Below are positions 6,909 to 14,422 of a DNA stretch of 16,177 bases, in pieces. The notes under the pieces are model-generated. The model was not told where the DNA came from. It saw only the letters and a list, made by a program, of their open reading frames with translations, and did no database searches. The number at the start of each line of letters is the position of its first letter. Within the stretch, counting starts at the first letter, position 1. Both the position numbers and the translations under genes were made by a program. Origin of the DNA: Acidobacteriaceae bacterium (GTDB lineage Bacteria; Acidobacteriota; Terriglobia; Bryobacterales; Bryobacteraceae); contig JAFASD010000445.1 in NCBI GenBank assembly GCA_019244945.1, forward strand, positions 1 through 16,177, read 5' to 3'.

Positions 6909-9164
6909 ATGCTTCCGCGCCCACCGCTGTGCTGCACATTGTGCTTTCTGATAACCCTTCCGAGCTTTGCTCAAAGCCTGTCCGTCGATGAGCGGGTTAC
7001 TGGCTTACTCAAACAGATGACTCTCGAGGAAAAGATTGGCCAGCTCAGCCAGCTTTTCATGTTTGGGCCGCCGGGACCAGTGGAAGAAGCCGTTACGCAG
7101 GGCCGCGTCGGTTCGCTTCTATTTGTCACTGATCCCAAGGTGATCAACCATCTTCAGCACGTCGCCGTAGAAAAAACGAGGCTCCATATTCCGCTGATCT
7201 TCGGCTTCGATGTAATTCATGGCTTTCGCACGATCTTCCCAGTACCGATCGCGATGGCTGCATCCTGGGATCCGGACGTCGCGACGAGGGCGCAAAGTGT
7301 TGCCGCTAGCGAAGCCGGTTCGGTAGGCATCAATTGGGCGTTTGCGCCGATGCTCGATATTGCGCGCGATCCGCGCTGGGGCCGAATCGTCGAAGGCGCG
7401 GGTGAAGATCCGTATCTGGGCTCCGCAATGGCTGCTGCGCAGGTCCGTGGCTTTCAGGGGAATTCGATTGGCGCGCCGGGTCACATCCTTTCCTGCATGA
7501 AGCATTTCGCCGGTTATGGGGCTGCGGAAGGCGGGCGAGATTACGACGCTTCCTATATCTCTGAAACGCAGCTGCGCAACGTGTATCTTCCTCCTTTCCA
7601 TGCCGCTGTCGAGGCGGGATTTGGATCGGCAATGAGTGCCTACATGGATCTGAACGATGTGCCTGCTACGGGCAATCGCTGGCTGCTGCGTGATGTGCTT
7701 CGCGAAGAATGGAACTTTAAGGGATTCGTGGTGAGCGACGCGGACGCCGTGAAGAGCCTTAAGGTCCACGGGTATGCCAAGAACTTGGCGGACGCGGCCG
7801 TGCTCGCGCTGAATGCGGGCGTGGATATGGAGATGGCGATCGGCAAGACGGCTTTTTCTGAAGGCGTTGCCGACGCGGTGAAGGCGGGTCAAGTGACGCT
7901 CGATCAAATCGAGGCGGCTGATCGGCGGATTTTGGAGGCGAAGATACGTCTCGGTCTTTTCGAGCATCCGTATGTGGATGAAGCACGCTCTCAGCAGATT
8001 CTCAATGCGGCGGAACATCGGACTGAAGCGCTGGGAGCGGCGGAGCGTAGCGCAGTTTTGCTTCGCAATGAAGGTGGGCTTCTGCCGCTTCAAAAGGGTG
8101 CATATAAAAAGGTTGCGGTGATCGGCCCGCTGGCGGATTCGCAGCTCGACACGATCGGCCCTTGGGCGTTTCAGCAGGACCTGCCGGAAACCATCACCGT
8201 GTTGGCCGGATTGCGCCGGAAGTTTGGAACAGGGGTTGAGCTTAACTATGCTCAGGGCGCGCAGATCAGCCGCAAGTTTCCATCCTTCTTTGACGACATT
8301 ACACATTTCAAGCCGCAACCGGCATGGACGCCTGAAACGGCGCGCGAGGAGATGGAAAAGGCAGTGGCCCTTGCTAAGAAATCAGATCTCGCCATACTCG
8401 TTCTCGGCGAGGCTCAGAACATGGCCGGCGAGGCGGCCTCTCGCGAATCGCTCGATTTATCTGGGCAGCAACAGCAGCTTCTCGAGGCAGTGGTCGCGAC
8501 GGGCAAACCGGTCGTTCTGATCTTAATCAACGGCCGCCCGCTGAATATCATTTGGGCTTCGCAGCACGTTCCGGCCATACTCGAGGCTTGGTATCCAGGA
8601 ACGCAGGGTGGAAACGCCGTAGCGAACCTGGTTGCGGGCGATGCTGTTCCAGGAGGTAAACTCCCGATCAGCTGGCCTCGCAACGTGGGGCAAATTCCGA
8701 TCAATTACGCGCACAACACCACGCAAGCGCCGGAGAATCAGGGCAAACGCTATTGGGATGAGGAGAGCACGCCGCTCTATCCTTTTGGATTCGGCCTGAG
8801 TTATTCGAAGTTTGTGTTTTCGAATCTAAAGCTGAATGCAGCTGAGATCCATCCAGATCAGAGTGTCGAAGTTACTGCAGACGTCGAGAATACCGGATCG
8901 GTGCCTGCCGACGAGGTTGCACAAGTCTACATCCACCAGCAATACGGAAGCACTTCGCGTCCCGTTCGTGAACTGAAAGGATTTCAGCGGATCAATGTCC
9001 AGCCGAATGAGAAGAAGACGGTCCGTTTCTCCCTAGGCAAGCGTGAATTGACATATTGGAGCACTGCGAAACGGGAGTGGGTGGAAGAACCTTCGACTTT
9101 CGACGTTTGGTTGGGCGGCGATTCGCAGGCTGCGCTTGACTCGACCTTCCGGGTCGTTCCGTAG
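6909..9164 (+). CDS. bglX: Periplasmic beta-glucosidase, glycoside hydrolase family 3, BglX type
   Basis: The 751-residue product carries a signal peptide (residues 1 to about 21, ending SFA-Q). It has the BglX layout: an N-terminal GH3 barrel (about 28-350), an alpha/beta GH3_C domain (about 380-630) and a fibronectin-III-like C-terminal domain (about 655-735). Diagnostic motifs include GFDVIHGFRTIFP, DPRWGRIVEGAGEDPYL, the KHF of substrate binding at 198-200, and GFVVSDADAV, in which D277 is the expected catalytic nucleophile. The acid/base Glu is probably E508 in NMAGEAASR, by comparison with BglX; that residue is inferred. The enzyme hydrolyses terminal beta-linked glucose from oligosaccharides in the periplasm. 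The ATG at 6909 is the first start after an in-frame TAA at 6885, and it has no strong Shine-Dalgarno sequence. The palindrome at 6881-6898 is a candidate control site. A DNA glycosylase gene follows 20 bp later. Confidence 0.95.
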   Translation: MLPRPPLCCTLCFLITLPSFAQSLSVDERVTGLLKQMTLEEKIGQLSQLFMFGPPGPVEEAVTQGRVGSLLFVTDPKVINHLQHVAVEKTRLHIPLIFGFDVIHGFRTIFPVPIAMAASWDPDVATRAQSVAASEAGSVGINWAFAPMLDIARDPRWGRIVEGAGEDPYLGSAMAAAQVRGFQGNSIGAPGHILSCMKHFAGYGAAEGGRDYDASYISETQLRNVYLPPFHAAVEAGFGSAMSAYMDLNDVPATGNRWLLRDVLREEWNFKGFVVSDADAVKSLKVHGYAKNLADAAVLALNAGVDMEMAIGKTAFSEGVADAVKAGQVTLDQIEAADRRILEAKIRLGLFEHPYVDEARSQQILNAAEHRTEALGAAERSAVLLRNEGGLLPLQKGAYKKVAVIGPLADSQLDTIGPWAFQQDLPETITVLAGLRRKFGTGVELNYAQGAQISRKFPSFFDDITHFKPQPAWTPETAREEMEKAVALAKKSDLAILVLGEAQNMAGEAASRESLDLSGQQQQLLEAVVATGKPVVLILINGRPLNIIWASQHVPAILEAWYPGTQGGNAVANLVAGDAVPGGKLPISWPRNVGQIPINYAHNTTQAPENQGKRYWDEESTPLYPFGFGLSYSKFVFSNLKLNAAEIHPDQSVEVTADVENTGSVPADEVAQVYIHQQYGSTSRPVRELKGFQRINVQPNEKKTVRFSLGKRELTYWSTAKREWVEEPSTFDVWLGGDSQAALDSTFRVVP

Positions 9165-9184
9165 TGCGCAGACCCGGCTGGTGA

Positions 9185-10084
9185 ATGCCTGAGCTGCCCG
9201 ACATTGAGGCTTATATTGCGGCGTTAGAGCCGCGCATTCTCGGCCAACGGATCGAAGGCATCCGGCTCGCGAGCGTCTTTTTACTTCGCACCACGCAGCC
9301 GCCGATCTCCGATGTGCAGGGCCGGACAATTGGCGAATTGCGGCGCGTTGGGAAGCGAATCGCTATGGGACTTGAGGGAGATCTCTGGCTGGTGCTTCAC
9401 CTGATGATCGCCGGCCGGCTCCACTGGCGTCCTTCTCAGGCCAAGCTCGCCGGCCGTCAGAACCTAGCCGCGTTTGATTTCTCGGACGGCTCACTGGTAC
9501 TGACCGAAGCCGGGACGAAACGCCGAGCCGCGCTGCACATTCTTCGTGGCGAAGAAGGGTTGCGCTTGATTGATCCCGGAGGAATGGAAGTGTTCACGGC
9601 CGATCTCGAGGCTTTTCGCTCTGCGCTGGCGGCCGACAATCACACACTCAAACGCGCCCTCACGGATCCGCGCCTGGTGAGCGGGATAGGAAACGCATAC
9701 TCGGATGAGATTCTACATGCCGCCCAACTATCGCCGATTGCGCAGACTCAAAAACTGACAACAGAGGAGTGGGAACGGCTGTTCGCGGCGACGCGCAGCA
9801 CGCTCGCGCTTTGGATGGAGCGCCTCCGCGCCGAAGCACGCGAGCAGTTCCCGGAGAAAGTGACGGCCTTTCGCAACGGCATGGCGGCGCATGGGCGATA
9901 TGGAGCGCCGTGTCCTCGATGCGGCGAAACGATTCAACGCATTCGTTATGCGGATCATGAAACCAATTACTGCGCGCGGTGCCAAACCGGCGGGAAAATC
10001 CTCGCCGACCGCGGGCTCTCGCGATTGTTGGGAGCGGATTGGCCACGCACGTTGGAGGAGTTAGAAGCGCTGCAGCGGCGCTAA
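9185..10084 (+). CDS. Fpg/Nei-family (formamidopyrimidine-DNA glycosylase-like) DNA repair enzyme, divergent subgroup
   Basis: The 299-residue protein starts MPELPD, giving the N-terminal Pro2 nucleophile and Glu3 needed for glycosylase/beta-lyase chemistry. Lys57 matches the conserved active-site Lys. LVSGIGNAYSDEIL (164-177) matches the helix-two-turn-helix GIGN motif, with N170. A C-terminal zinc finger has Cys243, Cys246, Cys263 and Cys266 at the usual C-x2-C-x16-C-x2-C spacing. Two departures stand out. The Arg five residues before the third Cys, conserved in E. coli Fpg and Nei for phosphate binding, is His258 here. The protein also runs about 30 residues past the zinc finger. The HLMIAGRL motif replaces the usual HLGM-type loop that carries the intercalating Met. 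The lesion preference therefore cannot be read from the sequence. It probably shares a transcript with the upstream GH3 gene (20-bp gap), an odd functional pairing, and it is convergent with the DUF1223 gene. Confidence 0.9.
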   Translation: MPELPDIEAYIAALEPRILGQRIEGIRLASVFLLRTTQPPISDVQGRTIGELRRVGKRIAMGLEGDLWLVLHLMIAGRLHWRPSQAKLAGRQNLAAFDFSDGSLVLTEAGTKRRAALHILRGEEGLRLIDPGGMEVFTADLEAFRSALAADNHTLKRALTDPRLVSGIGNAYSDEILHAAQLSPIAQTQKLTTEEWERLFAATRSTLALWMERLRAEAREQFPEKVTAFRNGMAAHGRYGAPCPRCGETIQRIRYADHETNYCARCQTGGKILADRGLSRLLGADWPRTLEELEALQRR

Positions 10085-10110
10085 AGTAAACGTCGAGTTC
10101 AGCACATCGC

Positions 10111-10851
10111 TTAGAAAACGATTTGATCCGCTCCAATCACCTGCATCGTGTCAGACCTGCGAAGAAATGCGATCACGCGGAGGTCGCCCGCTTCGGAGTT
10201 CGCAGGCAGCGACACCGAAAGCGATTTCTTAAACGAAGATCCGGCGCTTATCTTTCCAACTTGTTTGATTGAGTATGCGACCGCAACTTCGCTGAGATCG
10301 CGACCGGCGTTCTCGCCACCCGAAACGTGAGATTTGGCGCGATCCCGGGCGAGCGCAACAAACAGAACGGCTTTGTTGTTAACTGAATTCGGACCCACTT
10401 CTATATCGACCTGCGCGTCTCCCTCACGACGGCTCGCGGTTACATGGATAGGAATGGTGGGCTCGTGCATGACACGCTGAATTGCACTGGCGGCTCTTTC
10501 CCAATTGCTCCCGAGGAGCGCAGTCGTTCCATCGATCACGAGCTGAGACGTGTAAACCTCCACGCCGAAGCGGGAATCGTAACTTTGTTGGCGCTCAGTA
10601 CACGTACCCGACGAAAACGGGTCGGACCACGCCGGCGTGTTCCAGTAATCGACGTGCTCGCTCAACACGATCAGCTTTGCGCCTTCAATCGGCTGCTGGC
10701 GATCGACTTCAGCGAGTAGCTTGTCGGCTGGCGGACAGCTCGAGCACCCCAAAGAGGTGAACAGTTCCAGGAGCACAGGAGTTTTCTCGGGCGGCGACGC
10801 CGGGGACGTCGCCGCTAAAGCGAGCACAAAGAGAGAGAGATGACGAATCAT
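10111..10851 (-). CDS. Secreted DUF1223 family protein with thioredoxin-like CxxC
   Basis: The 246-residue product has a short signal peptide (residues 1 to about 19). It then shows the DUF1223 signature: LLELFTSLGCSSCPPAD (27-43), with the thioredoxin-like C36-x-x-C39, then SEHVDYWNTPAWSDPFSS (64-81), TERQQSYDSRFG (85-96) and VYTSQLVIDG (99-108). The family is predicted to be periplasmic and thioredoxin-like with no settled function. Most members I recall have TPQ where this one has TSQ; that Pro would be the cis-Pro of a thioredoxin fold, so its loss is notable. A third Cys (C84) lies near the active region. The C-terminal half is beta-rich. The gene starts 22 bp after the receptor stop on the same strand, so it is probably cotranscribed with the TonB-dependent receptor. 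No strong Shine-Dalgarno sequence is visible. Confidence 0.88.
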   Translation of the reverse strand: MIRHLSLFVLALAATSPASPPEKTPVLLELFTSLGCSSCPPADKLLAEVDRQQPIEGAKLIVLSEHVDYWNTPAWSDPFSSGTCTERQQSYDSRFGVEVYTSQLVIDGTTALLGSNWERAASAIQRVMHEPTIPIHVTASRREGDAQVDIEVGPNSVNNKAVLFVALARDRAKSHVSGGENAGRDLSEVAVAYSIKQVGKISAGSSFKKSLSVSLPANSEAGDLRVIAFLRRSDTMQVIGADQIVF

Positions 10852-10873
10852 CGTACCGTTCAGAAGACAAACC

Positions 10874-13800
10874 TCAAAAGATCAGTTTAAGAGCGAGTTG
10901 CATCTGTCGCGGGTTGCTCGAGAAAGCCTGACTCCATTGTCCGAAATTTGGATTCCCGGGAATGATCGTGGTTCGCGCCAAATCCCCGCCGGCTGTGCCG
11001 AATGCATAGGCAAAGGCCGCGACGTCGTTTAAGTACCCTCCCACATATTGCGGGTGGTTGAAGATATTGAAAACGCGCGCCGAGAACTCAAGCCGAAAAC
11101 GTTCGGTGATGTTGAAGCGCTTCAGTAGAGAAACGTCAATATCGTCGGTCGGATTCAGGTGAACAAGATTACGGCCACCATCCGGGAGCGTTCCTCTGCC
11201 CGCGGCGACGTACATCGCATTCGGATTGTTTGCGAGATAGCCCACGGTATACCCGGCGCTGTTCGTCAGCGCAGTCACGCCTGTGCTCAGGCCCGGAGTT
11301 CCGTTCGGATTGATGAACACACGGTCGGGCGCGGAATCGTTGTTCAAATTGGCATCCACCGCGCTCTGTGGCGTAGCCAGTTGACCGGTTTGGTAGATGT
11401 ACACCGGAGCAATCTCCCAATTCCCGACAATGTTCTTCAAGAACCAATTGCTGTTTTTGTAAAACGGAACGTCATAGATCATCTGAAGCACGATGCGATT
11501 CCGATGATCCAGTATGGATGACGCACGGTCCATCGCGAGATCTTGAAAATCCTCGGGCCGCCGCGGCGCGAGCACTGTCGTATTCACGGCAGCAGTTGAG
11601 TCATCGATGTTGTGACTCCAGGTATAAGATCCCTGAAACTGGAGACCGTTCGAGAACCGCCGTGTCAATTGGTTGGACCATCCGTGGTAAATCGAATTGC
11701 CGACGGGCATAAACGCGGTGATCGGACTCGTGAAACCTGCGTTGGCATAAGCCGGAACGATGAAGCCGCCATTATCGAATATCGTTTCAAGACAATTGGG
11801 GCAGGCTGGTCCGTTAGGCAACGGGGCCAGTTGATTCGGTAATGCATTGAGGGTTGCCTGGCTCGGAGCTGTGAAGAAGACCGGCAGCGCATTGGATGCA
11901 TTCACAACCGGTTGGATGTTGATCCGTGTCTGTACCGGCAAGAACAGTCCACGAGTCCCGACGTAGCGCGTTTCAAATGTGTAATTTCCGAATGCGTGCT
12001 GAATGCCGAAGTTCCAGTTGATCGCTTCCGGTCGCTTCTGGTCGGGAACAAAGCCTGACGTTGCCGCGCGAGCTGCAGCGCCTTCGGGAATGGTGGCCGA
12101 CGCGTTAGCCGGAATGCCGCCGCCGCCGAGGAAATTGGGATTGCCCGGGGTTGCGTCTATGGTGCTCGTGAGCTGCGGTGGAAGGCTTAGAGTTCCTAGA
12201 TTGTCGTAAATAATGTCGTAGGTAAGACCGAAGCCGGCCCGAATTGATGTCTTACCGCTGGTTCCCGGTGAGTAAGCGATGCCGACGCGCGGCATAAAGT
12301 TATTCTTCTGGGTCTTCGGATTGTTGAAGACGATGAGACCCGGCGCGCTCGCGCTGGCATTTAGATTCTGCGTCTGTTCACCGACGGGAATTGTCAGATA
12401 CTCCCATCGCAACCCGAGATTAACGGTAAGATTCGGTCTGAGCTTCCAGTTGTCGTTGCCGTAGAAGCCAAACAGTTGCTGGTTTTGGTAGTACGTGAAA
12501 TGTCCCGTGGAGCGCTCAGCGATGCCGTCTGGCGCGTAGTCGTAAAGATAGTCGCTGAGGAAACTCCACTCGTAATCGCCGCGCGCTCGTTGCGTAAAGC
12601 TCGAGGGAGAGATGGCGTTCCAGCCATCAAAACCAAATTTGAAACTGTGATCGCCTTTAGTCCACGTCAGGTTATCGGTGACCTGATACAGGTTTTGAAT
12701 CGTGTATTGCGGCGCGCTCGAGTCCGGGCCGAAAGCCGCTTGCAGCTCATACACATCGATATTCGGGAACGAGTCCAGGCCGGGAAATGTCTGGTTTCCA
12801 AACACCGGCAAACGGGATAAAGACCGGTTATATCCAGCGCGGAACTCGTTGATCAATGTCGGCGTGAAGGTATGATATTCCGACAGCGTCGCGATATAGG
12901 CGTTGGTTGGCACAACACCAAAGAACACCGATGGGAAGCCCGACGTGTCAATGGTGCCCGTTCGGTTCAAAATAAGACGACCGCGGAGCGAATCCTTATC
13001 CGAAATCGTGTAATCAATCGAACCGACACCAGCTTCGTTGTTCGTGTAATTGGGAAGGGCAAACGAGAGTTGTCCCGTGGGAATTGACAGAGCGCCCGTT
13101 CCGCCTGGAGCGAAAACGCCGGTTCCCAAAAATTCTACGCTGCCCGGGCCCGGAGCAACCAGAACCGCCGGGCCGTTGGTAGTCGTGGCTGTGCCCAGGT
13201 ACTTCTGGAATTGCGTCAGGTTATTTGCGTTGATCCCGGGCAACGCCGCAAGCGTCGAGTAACCGGCCGCAGTCGGGGCGTAATAGAACGTAGAGGCCGT
13301 CGTACCGATCGGCTGGTATTCGTAGTCAAGGAAGAAAAACAGCTTGTTCCGCTTGATGGGTCCGCCGAAATTTCCGCCGAAACGGTTGTTGTCAAACCGC
13401 GGGTGGAGCGGATTGCCTTCCACATAATTCAGGTTGTCAGCCGCATTTAAATTGCGGTTTTCAAAATACTCGTACAGTGTGCCGTGAAATTCGTTCGTTC
13501 CGCTCTTCACCACCTGATTGAACTGGCCGCCTGAAGAATGGCCGAAGTCCGGAGAAAATTGGTTCTGCAGGATACTGAACTCCGCGACGGCATCGTTCGG
13601 CACCAAAACGAGAGCACCGGTAACCGCAAGGCTGTTGTTGTCAACTCCTTCGATTGTGAAGTTGTTGTTCGTTGGACGTTGACCGCCAACCGATGGGCCC
13701 ATTCCGTAACCGAGTCCGCCGCTGCTGGTCACACCGGGCGCAAGTAGCGATAGATTCAGGACGCCCGAACCGGCTTGGCCACCGCTCGCTGAAGGCAAAT

Positions 13801-14263
13801 CTGCCATCTGCTTCGTTTCAAATGTAGTTTGCAACTGTGCTGTTGTCGTGTCGATGTTCGGAGGAGCAGCCGTAACTTCCACCACCGAACTCGTCTGTCC
13901 AATCTGGAGCGTGACATTTGTCGTCACGGTTTGATTCAGTTGGACCACGACGTTTGCGATTTGCGCTTTTGCAAACCCTGACGCATTCACAGTAAGCCTG
14001 TAAGTGCCGATCGGAAGGTTCTCAAACCGGTAATCGCCCGCGCCCGTGGACGTCGTTGTATTCTCTACGCCTGTGGCGTTGTTCATCGCCACAATAGTCG
14101 CGTTCGGAACGGTTGCTCCCGCAGGGTCGTAGAGCGTCCCAGTAATATTCCCGCTCGTGAGTTGGGCGAATACGGGCAGAACCAGAACAGACGACGTCAT
14201 TAATACCGCCGCCAGAACAACGTTCGTGAATGTTTTGAAAATATTTCGAGATTTGATTCTCAT
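10874..14263 (-). CDS. Oar-type TonB-dependent outer-membrane receptor with carboxypeptidase-regulatory-like domain
   Basis: The 1129-residue protein has a signal peptide (1 to about 33, ending VFA-Q). A carboxypeptidase-regulatory-like beta-sandwich follows at about 37-130 (GNITGTLYDPAGATVPNA, then GDYRFENLPIGTYRLTV). Next come a plug region (about 135-270, with RPTNNNFTIEGVDNN and NQFSPDFGHSSGGQFN), then a long beta-barrel ending in the aromatic terminus QLALKLIF expected of outer-membrane proteins. The layout matches the large Oar-like receptors that are expanded in Acidobacteria; their substrates are usually unknown, with glycans or peptides often proposed. I see no clear N-terminal TonB box. 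The start is supported by AAGGGG about 8 bp upstream. The gene is divergent from the MocR-type regulator, whose candidate operator lies in the shared intergenic region, and it is followed closely by the DUF1223 gene. Confidence 0.93.
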   Translation of the reverse strand: MRIKSRNIFKTFTNVVLAAVLMTSSVLVLPVFAQLTSGNITGTLYDPAGATVPNATIVAMNNATGVENTTTSTGAGDYRFENLPIGTYRLTVNASGFAKAQIANVVVQLNQTVTTNVTLQIGQTSSVVEVTAAPPNIDTTTAQLQTTFETKQMADLPSASGGQAGSGVLNLSLLAPGVTSSGGLGYGMGPSVGGQRPTNNNFTIEGVDNNSLAVTGALVLVPNDAVAEFSILQNQFSPDFGHSSGGQFNQVVKSGTNEFHGTLYEYFENRNLNAADNLNYVEGNPLHPRFDNNRFGGNFGGPIKRNKLFFFLDYEYQPIGTTASTFYYAPTAAGYSTLAALPGINANNLTQFQKYLGTATTTNGPAVLVAPGPGSVEFLGTGVFAPGGTGALSIPTGQLSFALPNYTNNEAGVGSIDYTISDKDSLRGRLILNRTGTIDTSGFPSVFFGVVPTNAYIATLSEYHTFTPTLINEFRAGYNRSLSRLPVFGNQTFPGLDSFPNIDVYELQAAFGPDSSAPQYTIQNLYQVTDNLTWTKGDHSFKFGFDGWNAISPSSFTQRARGDYEWSFLSDYLYDYAPDGIAERSTGHFTYYQNQQLFGFYGNDNWKLRPNLTVNLGLRWEYLTIPVGEQTQNLNASASAPGLIVFNNPKTQKNNFMPRVGIAYSPGTSGKTSIRAGFGLTYDIIYDNLGTLSLPPQLTSTIDATPGNPNFLGGGGIPANASATIPEGAAARAATSGFVPDQKRPEAINWNFGIQHAFGNYTFETRYVGTRGLFLPVQTRINIQPVVNASNALPVFFTAPSQATLNALPNQLAPLPNGPACPNCLETIFDNGGFIVPAYANAGFTSPITAFMPVGNSIYHGWSNQLTRRFSNGLQFQGSYTWSHNIDDSTAAVNTTVLAPRRPEDFQDLAMDRASSILDHRNRIVLQMIYDVPFYKNSNWFLKNIVGNWEIAPVYIYQTGQLATPQSAVDANLNNDSAPDRVFINPNGTPGLSTGVTALTNSAGYTVGYLANNPNAMYVAAGRGTLPDGGRNLVHLNPTDDIDVSLLKRFNITERFRLEFSARVFNIFNHPQYVGGYLNDVAAFAYAFGTAGGDLARTTIIPGNPNFGQWSQAFSSNPRQMQLALKLIF

Positions 14264-14300
14264 AACGAGACCCCTTTGTCTCCATGCTGCTGTTTGCAGC

Positions 14301-14328
14301 GGTTTAAGACAATGACCAGTTATGCCAA
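14301..14328 (-). promoter_or_regulatory. Possible sigma-70-like promoter of the receptor gene
   Basis: On the minus strand, TTGGCA (plus 14323-14328) and TAAACC (plus 14301-14306) are separated by 16 bp and lie 38-65 bp before the receptor start. The match is modest, particularly at -10. One of the two 9-bp direct repeats falls between the boxes and the other lies upstream of the -35 box, which would suit regulation by the divergent MocR protein. Low confidence. Confidence 0.2.
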
Positions 14329-14344
14329 GATGAGTATGACCAGT
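14312..14344. promoter_or_regulatory. Two direct repeats of ATGACCAGT, candidate MocR operator
   Basis: ATGACCAGT occurs at 14312-14320 and again, identically and in the same orientation, at 14336-14344, 24 bp start to start. The pair lies between the receptor gene and the MocR-type regulator gene. Characterised MocR regulators such as GabR bind directly repeated half-sites upstream of the gene next to them, so this arrangement fits the neighbouring regulator. The site is inferred from architecture and has no experimental support. Confidence 0.45.
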
Positions 14345-14422
14345 CGGAAGTCGAAGTCTTGGGCAAGTTTCTCGTGAACTTTAAGGTGGTCGCAAGAAAC
14401 CAGAGCTTAGTATTTATTCAAT

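Noticed and set aside
7119..8318. A 399-codon open frame on the minus strand inside the GH3 gene
   Set aside because: It lies wholly opposite a clear GH3 coding sequence, its product is rich in Arg/His and has no recognisable domain, as expected for an antisense shadow of a GC-rich gene.
10068..10110. Possible terminator between the glycosylase and DUF1223 genes
   Set aside because: The GC-rich palindrome lies inside the glycosylase coding end and has no T-run after it.
14286..14300. Small hairpin GCTGC-N5-GCAGC in the receptor 5' leader
   Set aside because: The stem is only 5 bp and there is no adjoining U-run or known riboswitch core, so it is too weak to call.
14365..14381. Inverted repeat AAGTT-N7-AACTT upstream of the MocR gene
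   Set aside because: Five-base arms with an odd spacer are expected often by chance, and the direct repeats nearby are a better operator candidate.
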